Assembly: GCA_021781775.1 (NCBI GenBank)
Contig: JAJXWE010000127.1
Location: 1-5,866 of the forward strand
Direction: 5' to 3'
Source of the DNA: Pseudomonadota bacterium
GTDB taxonomy: Bacteria; Pseudomonadota; Gammaproteobacteria; Steroidobacterales; Steroidobacteraceae
DNA: 5,866 bases
In this document: piece after piece, positions 1 to 5,486 of the stretch
How the letters are laid out: each line of letters starts with the position of its first letter
How positions within the stretch are numbered: position 1 is the first letter of the stretch
Notes under the pieces: model-generated
Databases searched by the model: none
What the model saw: only the letters and a program-made list of their open reading frames with translations
What the model was told of the DNA's origin: nothing
Made by a program: the position numbers and the translations under genes

Positions 1-2571
1 GTCGATCCGGCCGGCCATATCGCCGGTCACGTAGGTCACCGGTAGCAGGTCACGGTGGAAGATCGGCTGATCCCAGGTCTCGCGCTCGACCCGCACGAGC
101 GCGGCGAGCGGCACCAGCGCGCCGCTCGCCGCCCGCACGCGCAGCGCCAGCACCTTCGAGACGCGCGCCTGATCGGCGGGCGAGAGTTCCAGACGCACCG
201 GGATCGGTTCTCGCTCGCGCCCGATGTGCACGTAGGTCGCATCGTAGCCCGACAAAGCCATCTGCAGCGTGCGGGCAATCCGCTCCTGGGAGACGCCGAG
301 GAGCGCTGCCTTCTGGCGCTCCACCTCGAGCACCAGGCGCGGCGCGGGCGCATCGACGCTGTCATCGATGTCGACTATGTTCGGCGTCGAGGCGAAGACC
401 TTGCGCACGGCGAGGGCGATCTGCTGCTGGCGCGCGTAGCTCGGTCCGTAGATCTCGGCCACGATCGGCGCCTGCACCGGCGGGCCCGGGGGCACCTCCA
501 CGACCGCGATCGAGGCTCCGAACCGACGGGCCACCGCCGCAAGCTCCGGCCGCACAGCCATGGCGATTGCATGACTCTTGCGCTTGCGCGCGTCCTTCGG
601 CACGAGCTGCACCTCGATTTCCCCAAGCCGCGGACTCTTGCGCAGGTAGTACTGGCGCACCAGACCGTTGAAATTCACCGGGGCGGCCGTGCCCGCGTAC
701 ACCTGGTAGTCACTCACTTCCGGGACCCGCGCGACGACCTGGGCCAGCGCATCGAGCACGTGCGCGGTGGATTCGACGGTGGTGCCCACCGGCATGTTGA
801 CCACGACTTCGAACTCCGACTTGTTGTCGAAGGGCAGCATCTTCAGGACCACAGCCTCGCTGACCACCAGGCTCACCGCCAGGACAATCGCCAGGCCGAT
901 TCCCGCATACAGCCAGTGGCGGCGACGGCGGCCCTGCTGACCCTCGAGAAACGGACCGACCACCCGCTGGAACAACCGCAGCAGCGGCACCTGCTGGCGA
1001 TGCTCGCTCGGATCGATGTGCGTCCGACCGAGCAGCTTACGGCACAGCCATGGCGTGAACATCAGCGCCACGCCGAGAGAGATCAGCATCCCGGAACTAG
1101 CGTTGATCGGGATCGGGCTCATGTACGGGCCCATCAGGCCGCCGACGAACGCCATCGGCAGCAGCGCGGCAATCACCGTGAAGGTGGCGAGGATGGTCGG
1201 CCCACCCACCTCATTGACCGCGATCGGGATCAAATCGCTAAGCGTGCCGCCGCCGAGACGCATGTGACGGTGAATGTTCTCCACCACGACGATCGCATCG
1301 TCGACCAGGATGCCGATCGAGAAGATGAGCGCAAAGAGCGACACGCGGTTGATGGTGAAGCCCCACGCCCACGAGGCGAACAGGGTGGCCATCAGGGTGA
1401 CGCCGACCGCCGCGCCAACCACCAGCGCCTCGCGCCGCCCCATGGCGAGCGCAACGAGCAGCACGACCGAGACCGTCGCTTCAATGAGCTTCTCGATCAA
1501 CCCCATCGCCTTCTCGTCGGCGCTGTGACCGTAGTTGCGGGTGACCGTAACGTGTACGCCGGCCGGAATGTACGTGCCGCGCAGCTCATCGAGCCGCTGC
1601 ATGACGCTGTTCGCGATGGTGATGGCGTTGGTGCCGTTCTGCTTGGCAATGGCGATCGTCACCGCCGGGGCGTAGCTCACCTTGGGCAGATCTCGTCCGG
1701 CGGCACCGGCACCCGTACCGAACCACACATAGGACTGCGGTGCATCGGGATTCGCCGACACCGCGGCCACGTCCGTCAGGAAAACCGGCATGCCCGCGTG
1801 CACCCCGACCACCAGATTGGCGACCGCGTCACGACCGGCGAGAAACACCCCGCCCTGCACCGGCTCGATCCGATTGGCGCCGATCAGCTCCCCCGCCTGG
1901 CTCACCATATTGGCCGCCTGAAGGGCGTGCGCGATGTCACCGGCGTCAAGCCCATAGGCGGCGAGCCGGCCCGGCTCGAGCCGCACGCGCACGATGCTCT
2001 GCGGTGCTCCGATGGTGTAGACCTTGCGTGTGCCGGGCACGCGCTTCAGCTGCGTCTCGATGGCGCGTGCCACCTGGCCGAGCTGATACGAGCCGCTCTG
2101 GGGATTGGTGGTCCACAGCGTCAGCGTGACGATCGGCACATCGTCGATGCCCATCGGCTTGATCAGCGGGGGCAAAACACCGGCGTTCGGCGGCCACAGG
2201 TCCTGGTGCGAGTAGATGGCGTTGTACAGGCGGACGATCGCCGCGTTGCGCGGCTGACCGACCTCGTATTGGACAGTGAGCACCGCGAGTCCCGGTCGGG
2301 ACTCGGAGTAGATGTGCTTCACCCCCGAGATCTCCCCGAGAACCTGCTCGACCGGCGTGGTCACCTGGCTGGCGACCTGGCGCGCCGAGGCGCCGGGGTA
2401 CGCGATAAAGATGTTGGCGAAGGTGACGTTGATCTGCGGGTCTTCCTCGCGCGGGGTGATCGCGATCGCGAACAGCCCGAGCCCCACTGCGAGCAGCGCG
2501 AGCAGCGGGGTGATCTGATTGTGCAGAAACCGCTTGGCGAGACGTCCGCTGAAGCCGAGCTCTGTGGTCAC
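1..2571 (-). CDS. RND efflux transporter, inner-membrane permease subunit (AcrB/HAE-like), 3' end cut by window
   Basis: Proton-driven inner-membrane pump of a tripartite efflux system. The frame is open for 857 codons from a GTG start to the window edge; the family usually has about 1,030-1,060 residues, so roughly the last 180-200 (TM8-12) lie outside. Visible parts: TM1 near residues 20-37 followed by TPREEDPQI (39-47); first periplasmic porter region about 45-355 with PGAS, VPGTR and KPMGIDDVP; TM2-TM6 about 360-510; TM7 about 553-575; second periplasmic region containing HRDLLPV (839-845). TM4 has GILVDDAIVVVEN (420-432); D424/D425 match the AcrB proton-relay pair, and this differs from the CzcA-type DG motif, so multidrug/organic substrates are likelier than metal ions. 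The GTG start is supported by GGGAG six bases upstream and by a 4-base GTGA overlap with the adaptor stop, which suggests translational coupling. The actual substrate cannot be read from sequence. Confidence 0.95.
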   Translation of the reverse strand, partial: MTTELGFSGRLAKRFLHNQITPLLALLAVGLGLFAIAITPREEDPQINVTFANIFIAYPGASARQVASQVTTPVEQVLGEISGVKHIYSESRPGLAVLTVQYEVGQPRNAAIVRLYNAIYSHQDLWPPNAGVLPPLIKPMGIDDVPIVTLTLWTTNPQSGSYQLGQVARAIETQLKRVPGTRKVYTIGAPQSIVRVRLEPGRLAAYGLDAGDIAHALQAANMVSQAGELIGANRIEPVQGGVFLAGRDAVANLVVGVHAGMPVFLTDVAAVSANPDAPQSYVWFGTGAGAAGRDLPKVSYAPAVTIAIAKQNGTNAITIANSVMQRLDELRGTYIPAGVHVTVTRNYGHSADEKAMGLIEKLIEATVSVVLLVALAMGRREALVVGAAVGVTLMATLFASWAWGFTINRVSLFALIFSIGILVDDAIVVVENIHRHMRLGGGTLSDLIPIAVNEVGGPTILATFTVIAALLPMAFVGGLMGPYMSPIPINASSGMLISLGVALMFTPWLCRKLLGRTHIDPSEHRQQVPLLRLFQRVVGPFLEGQQGRRRRHWLYAGIGLAIVLAVSLVVSEAVVLKMLPFDNKSEFEVVVNMPVGTTVESTAHVLDALAQVVARVPEVSDYQVYAGTAAPVNFNGLVRQYYLRKSPRLGEIEVQLVPKDARKRKSHAIAMAVRPELAAVARRFGASIAVVEVPPGPPVQAPIVAEIYGPSYARQQQIALAVRKVFASTPNIVDIDDSVDAPAPRLVLEVERQKAALLGVSQERIARTLQMALSGYDATYVHIGREREPIPVRLELSPADQARVSKVLALRVRAASGALVPLAALVRVERETWDQPIFHRDLLPVTYVTGDMAGRID

Positions 2572-3647
2572 TGCGCGCTCCCGGTGAGCACCGGGAACGG
2601 CTCAAGCCGGCGCATGGCCGCAAGCGGATCGAGTGCGACCCGTTCCCCGGGGATGAGTCCCGAGAGTACCTCGACGCGATCTCCGACCGGTTCACCAAGT
2701 CGCACCTGCTGCAGCAGCGTGTTGCCGCTCGGCTGCACCAGATACACGGCCGTCACCTCGCTGCGCCGCACGATGGCCTGCTGCGGCACGAGCAACTGGG
2801 GACGCTCGCCGGTGGCGAAGGCGACGCGCACGACCATGCCGGGATACAGTCCTGGGACGGACCCGGCGATGGGCAGGTACACCCGGAATGTGTTGGATTG
2901 CGCCGAGGCCTGCGGGAACACCGTGACGCGCTCGGCCGGGATGCTCCGGCCGGCGAAGTTGATCGTGGCCGCACCGAAGCGCCGCACCGTATCAGCGAGC
3001 GACTCGGGGATATTGACCACCACGCGCAAGGGTTGCAGCGCCGCGAAGCCGAGCAGCGGAGCGCCAGGCGCCACCGCCTCGCCCACCTGGACCAGCCGGT
3101 CGGTGAGCACGCCGGCGTAGGGCGCACGGATCTCGGTGTAGTCGACCCCCTCGGTCGCGCCCGCAACCGCAGCCGTGGCGCTGTGCAACGCCGCCACCGC
3201 CGCGTCCCGCTCGGCGGTGACACGGTCGAAGTCGGCCTTCGGCACGACCCGCTGATTGAACAGGTCGCGCACTCGTGTGTAACGCAATTGCGCCTCGGTA
3301 GCCCGCGCCCGCGCGGCGCGCAGGGCCGCCCGGGCCTGGCCGAGGTTGGCGCGCTGGATCGTGGCATGCAAGCGCATCAGCAACGCACCGGCAGGTACGA
3401 AATCCCCGACGTGATGGTCAATCGAGGTCACCCGCCCTGCGGTCTGCGCGGTGAGCGTCGCGCGGTTGATCGCCTCGACGATGCCGTCGAAGCGCGCCTC
3501 AGCCGAGCCCTGCTCGAGCTGCACTTGCACCGAGGCCAGCGGCGGCGCGCTCGAGCGCTCGACGGCGGGGTGATGCGCGCTGCATCCGGCCAGTACGGCC
3601 GCGGCGGCACACACGACAGTGCGCGACAGGAGCGCGCGACGCCTCAT
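2568..3647 (-). CDS. RND efflux periplasmic adaptor (membrane fusion protein), predicted lipoprotein
   Basis: HlyD/AcrA-type adaptor that would bridge the RND pump and an outer-membrane channel. From the chosen ATG it has 359 residues, normal for the family. The N-terminus is a lipoprotein signal: MRRR, a hydrophobic stretch, then LAGC with the lipidated Cys at residue 22. Split lipoyl/barrel-sandwich halves lie near 60-95 (TAGRV, VGDFVPAGALL) and 168-198 (YTEIRAPYAGVL, VGEAVAPGAPLL). They flank an Ala/Arg-rich alpha-helical hairpin (about 97-165) with LFNQRVVPKADFDR. A beta-barrel (about 205-285) with GLYPGMVVRV follows, then a membrane-proximal domain (about 287-345) with VPQQAIVRR and GLIPGERVA. 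An in-frame ATG five codons upstream (at 3662) is an alternative; neither has a strong Shine-Dalgarno, and the later one gives the cleaner signal peptide. The gene sits 17 bases after the DUF2892 gene and overlaps the transporter start. No outer-membrane factor gene is visible. Confidence 0.93.
   Translation of the reverse strand: MRRRALLSRTVVCAAAAVLAGCSAHHPAVERSSAPPLASVQVQLEQGSAEARFDGIVEAINRATLTAQTAGRVTSIDHHVGDFVPAGALLMRLHATIQRANLGQARAALRAARARATEAQLRYTRVRDLFNQRVVPKADFDRVTAERDAAVAALHSATAAVAGATEGVDYTEIRAPYAGVLTDRLVQVGEAVAPGAPLLGFAALQPLRVVVNIPESLADTVRRFGAATINFAGRSIPAERVTVFPQASAQSNTFRVYLPIAGSVPGLYPGMVVRVAFATGERPQLLVPQQAIVRRSEVTAVYLVQPSGNTLLQQVRLGEPVGDRVEVLSGLIPGERVALDPLAAMRRLEPFPVLTGSAQ
2576..2599 (-). 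promoter_or_regulatory. Potential mRNA stem-loop masking the transporter Shine-Dalgarno
   Basis: In the minus-strand transcript the last codons of the adaptor gene can fold into an 11-bp stem with a 2-nt loop (or 10 bp with a 4-nt loop). The core arms CCCGGTG and CACCGGG are perfect. The extension adds U-A, a U-G wobble, G-C and C-G. The 3' arm contains GGGAG (2578-2582), the Shine-Dalgarno of the transporter GTG at 2571. A ribosome finishing the adaptor would open the stem, so this could enforce strict translational coupling. The pairing is seen directly; the role is inferred. High GC raises the chance of an accidental hairpin. Confidence 0.5.
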
Positions 3648-3664
3648 GGCCGTGCCCGCCATGT

Positions 3665-3865
3665 TCAAAACGCTGCGCCGGGCTTGACGCCGAAGCGCTT
3701 GAGAATCCGCGCGAGCGGACAGAAGCCGCTGAAGGCCGACTGCAGCAGATTCGCCCCGACGAACGCCGGCACGATCAGCCACCAGGAACTCACCAGCCAG
3801 CTGAACAGCACGCCGATCAGCACAACGGTGCCGGCGAAAGCGAATACGACCCGATCGATTGACAT
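3665..3865 (-). CDS. Small DUF2892 membrane protein (YgaP-like transmembrane domain, stand-alone)
   Basis: A 66-residue inner-membrane protein matching the DUF2892 / YgaP transmembrane domain. It has two hydrophobic segments (about 6-24 and 27-42) and the family signature NLLQSAFSGFCPLARILKRFG at residues 39-59, with a single Cys at 49. In E. coli YgaP this domain is the C-terminal membrane anchor of a rhodanese; here no rhodanese domain is encoded on either side. The start is well fixed: GGGAGG lies five bases upstream of the ATG. An in-frame ATG at 3901 is less likely because it lacks such a site and would add a basic tail not typical of the family. It is the first gene of the minus-strand operon, directly downstream of a strong promoter-like sequence and ahead of the efflux adaptor. 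Biochemical function is unknown; membrane placement of a sulfur-handling or accessory role is inference. Confidence 0.88.
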   Translation of the reverse strand: MSIDRVVFAFAGTVVLIGVLFSWLVSSWWLIVPAFVGANLLQSAFSGFCPLARILKRFGVKPGAAF

Positions 3866-3870
3866 GACAT

Positions 3871-3876
3871 CCTCCC
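3871..3876 (-). promoter_or_regulatory. Ribosome binding site of the DUF2892 gene
   Basis: GGGAGG on the minus strand, five bases before the ATG at 3865. It is the strongest Shine-Dalgarno match in the window. It decides the start in favour of the 66-residue protein over the longer reading from 3901. Confidence 0.8.
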
Positions 3877-3918
3877 GCGAAGCGCGCCGTAGAACCGGCA
3901 TTCCGATGGTCAGGGCGG

Positions 3919-3946
3919 ATTATATTAGTAACTTCTAAATTAGCAA
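3919..3946 (-). promoter_or_regulatory. Sigma70-type promoter for the DUF2892-adaptor-RND operon
   Basis: Reading the minus strand, TTGCTA (3946-3941, four of six matches to the -35 consensus) and a perfect TATAAT (3924-3919) are separated by 16 bases. Transcription would start near 3912, giving a leader of about 47 bases that contains the GGGAGG site. The element sits in an AT-rich island (about 21% GC over 3919-3960) inside otherwise very GC-rich DNA. No equally good promoter is visible for the plus strand. TATATT (3921-3926), overlapping the same -10, is the best plus-strand -10 candidate but has no clear -35. Confidence 0.6.
3925..3943. promoter_or_regulatory. Candidate ArsR-family operator between -35 and -10
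   Basis: Three tetranucleotide half-sites are arranged TTAG-N6-CTAA-A-TTAG. The first pair (3925-3938) is an inverted repeat with a 6-base spacer. The second, CTAAATTAG (3935-3943), is a perfect 9-base palindrome sharing the middle CTAA. They fill the spacer of the minus-strand promoter and touch its -35, the usual place for an ArsR-type repressor to block RNA polymerase. Assigning it to the adjacent regulator is inference from position. An imperfect dyad GTG..CAC at 3947-3961 might be a further contact but is weak. Confidence 0.45.
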
Positions 3947-3964
3947 GTGGTTATTTATCACGCC

Positions 3965-4351
3965 ATGGTTTACACTCGTCCGCAAATGCGAACTCGCGCG
4001 ACATCGACATCCGTAACCGCTGGAGAGGCACGCCGCGCGGGCGGCGCTCTGGCGCGCGCGGCGCGCGACATGCAGCCGCACTGTAGCGCGGCGGCCGGCG
4101 TGCTGCGCGCCCTCGGCAATGAGCAACGGCTGATGATCCTGTGCCATCTCGTGCCCCAAGCTTTGTCCGTCGGTCAGCTGAACGAGCGCCTCACCCTCAG
4201 CCAGTCCGCCCTCTCGCAGCACCTGGCGGTGCTGCGTCAGGCCGGCATGGTGCGCACCAAGCGGCAGTCGCAGACGGTCTACTACTCCCTTGCCCCGGGC
4301 GTCGTCACGCGCCTGCTCGGAGTGCTCCACGATGAATTTTGCGGCATCTGA
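3965..4351 (+). CDS. ArsR-family winged-helix repressor, BigR/SqrR/YgaV-like thiol sensor
   Basis: DNA-binding transcriptional repressor, 128 residues from the chosen ATG. After an Arg/Ala-rich N-terminal tail comes the ArsR core: VLRALGNEQRLMILCHL (46-62), alpha3 LSVGQLNERL (67-76), recognition helix SQSALSQHLAVLR (79-91) and the wing KRQSQTVYYSL (99-109). The alpha3 CxC metal motif of arsenic/cadmium sensors is absent. Cys60 (in MILC) and Cys126 (in EFCGI, near the C-terminus) are 66 residues apart, the same spacing as the redox pair of BigR (42/108) and SqrR (41/107), which sense persulfides. An extra Cys40 lies just before the core. The start is uncertain: GTG 3947, ATG 3965, ATG 3986 and ATG 4070 are in frame, none with a clear Shine-Dalgarno. 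It is divergent from the efflux operon and 49 bases upstream of the flavin reductase, so it probably represses the shared region, including itself. The inducer is inferred, not shown. Confidence 0.9.
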   Translation: MVYTRPQMRTRATSTSVTAGEARRAGGALARAARDMQPHCSAAAGVLRALGNEQRLMILCHLVPQALSVGQLNERLTLSQSALSQHLAVLRQAGMVRTKRQSQTVYYSLAPGVVTRLLGVLHDEFCGI

Positions 4352-4400
4352 TGCCACATGATTCAATACGAAGCTTCCACCTCGCATCCGTACAAACCTC

Positions 4401-5480
4401 ATGCCGACATTGTTCGACCCACTGCAGCTCGGCGAGCTGCGTCTGCCCAACCGCATCGTCATGGCACCCTTGACGCGCAGCCGCGCAGGCGCCACCCGCA
4501 TCCCCAACGCGCTGATGTGCGAGTACTACCGCCAGCGCGCCTCGGCGGGACTGATTCTCACCGAAGCCACCGTGGTCACGCCGATGGGCATCGGCTATGC
4601 GGACACTCCGGGAATCTGGTCGGACGAGCAGGTTCGCGGCTGGCAGCGCATCACCGAGGCAGTGCATGCCGAGGGCGGGCGGATCTGCCTGCAGCTCTGG
4701 CACGTCGGCAGGATTTCCCATCCGCTCTTTCTCAACGGTGAGCTACCGGTGGCGCCGAGCGCCATCGCGCCCGAGGGCCACGTCAGCCTAGTCCGTCCGA
4801 CCACTCCGTTCGTGACGCCGCGCGCACTTGCGCACGAGGAGATTCCGGGCATCGTCGCGGCATTCGCCCACGGTGCCGAAAATGCCCAGCGTGCTGGCTT
4901 CGATGGAGTGGAAGTGCACGGCGCCAACGGCTACCTGCTCGATCAGTTTCTGCAGGACAGCACCAACCGGCGGGACGACGAGTACGGCGGACCGGTGCAC
5001 AATCGCGCCCGACTGCTGCTGGAGGTCACGGATGCAGCCATCCGGGTCTGGGGCGCGGGACGGGTCGGGGTGCATCTCGCCCCGCGCGGGGATGCCCACT
5101 CCATGGGCGATTCGGACCGCGCCTCGACCTTCGGCTACGTGGCCCGCGAACTCTCGCAGCGCCGCATCGCCTTTCTCTGCGTGCGCGAGCATCTCGAGGG
5201 CGAGCGCATCGGTCCGCAGCTGAAACAGCAGTTCGGCGGCGCGTACATCGCCAATGAGAAGCTCACGCCCGAGAGCGCCCAGGCGCTGCTCGAGCGCGGC
5301 GAGGCCGACGCGGCGGCATTCGGCCGCCTGTTCATCGCCAATCCCGATCTGGTCGAGCGCCTGCGCTGCGGTGCACCGCTGAACGAGCCGCGGCCCGAGC
5401 TCTTCTATTCCGGTGGGGCAGCCGGCTATACCGACTATCCGACACTCGCGCCGAGCACCTCGGCCGCCTGCGCGCGCTGA
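4401..5480 (+). CDS. Old Yellow Enzyme family FMN ene-reductase (NemA-like alkene reductase)
   Basis: Cytosolic FMN-dependent NAD(P)H oxidoreductase that reduces activated C=C bonds (enones, maleimides, quinone-like electrophiles) and, in some relatives, nitro compounds. At 359 residues it is full length, a TIM barrel. Signatures: LPNRIVMAPLTRSRA (15-29), with Thr25 at the flavin-tuning position; LQLWHVGR (97-104), with Gln98 and Trp100; EVHGANGYLLDQFL (171-184), with substrate-binding His173/Asn176 and proton-donor Tyr178; STNRRDDEYGG (187-197); AAFGRLFIANPDL (305-317), with FMN phosphate-binding Gly308/Arg309; and C-terminal GYTDYPTL (342-349). The His/Asn pair resembles yeast OYE1 more than the His/His pair of PETN reductase. 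The start gives the typical MPTLFDPLQLG opening but has no Shine-Dalgarno. It follows the ArsR gene on the same strand and may be co-transcribed, suggesting electrophile detoxification alongside efflux. The family is certain; the natural substrate is unknown. Confidence 0.95.
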   Translation: MPTLFDPLQLGELRLPNRIVMAPLTRSRAGATRIPNALMCEYYRQRASAGLILTEATVVTPMGIGYADTPGIWSDEQVRGWQRITEAVHAEGGRICLQLWHVGRISHPLFLNGELPVAPSAIAPEGHVSLVRPTTPFVTPRALAHEEIPGIVAAFAHGAENAQRAGFDGVEVHGANGYLLDQFLQDSTNRRDDEYGGPVHNRARLLLEVTDAAIRVWGAGRVGVHLAPRGDAHSMGDSDRASTFGYVARELSQRRIAFLCVREHLEGERIGPQLKQQFGGAYIANEKLTPESAQALLERGEADAAAFGRLFIANPDLVERLRCGAPLNEPRPELFYSGGAAGYTDYPTLAPSTSAACAR

Positions 5481-5486
5481 GGCACC

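Noticed and set aside
55..3120. A 1,021-codon open frame on the plus strand, antisense to the RND and adaptor genes
   Set aside because: It mirrors the transporter codon frame: TTA, CTA and TCA codons are almost absent in this GC-rich gene, so the opposite strand stays open. It begins just after the single visible CTA codon (43-45). Its translation is His/Arg/Asp-rich low-complexity with no family signature, while the minus-strand reading is a clear RND protein.
3866..3901. N-terminal extension of the DUF2892 protein from an ATG at 3901
   Set aside because: It has no ribosome site before 3901 and the extra basic residues do not fit the family, whereas GGGAGG is well spaced for the ATG at 3865.
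2898..3938. A 346-codon plus-strand frame over the adaptor and DUF2892 genes
   Set aside because: It is antisense to two well-supported genes, has Arg/His-rich composition, and runs through the promoter region; it is a GC-driven shadow.
3965..4351. Classical arsenic, cadmium or zinc sensing by the ArsR protein
   Set aside because: There is no CxC in alpha3 and no obvious Asp/His alpha5 metal site (the segment reads TRLLGVLHDEFCGI). No arsenate reductase, arsenite pump or metal-type (CzcA-like) motif is nearby.
3935..4507. A 190-codon minus-strand frame over the ArsR gene and the start of the reductase
   Set aside because: It is antisense to two genes with clear family motifs, and its own translation shows no recognisable domain.
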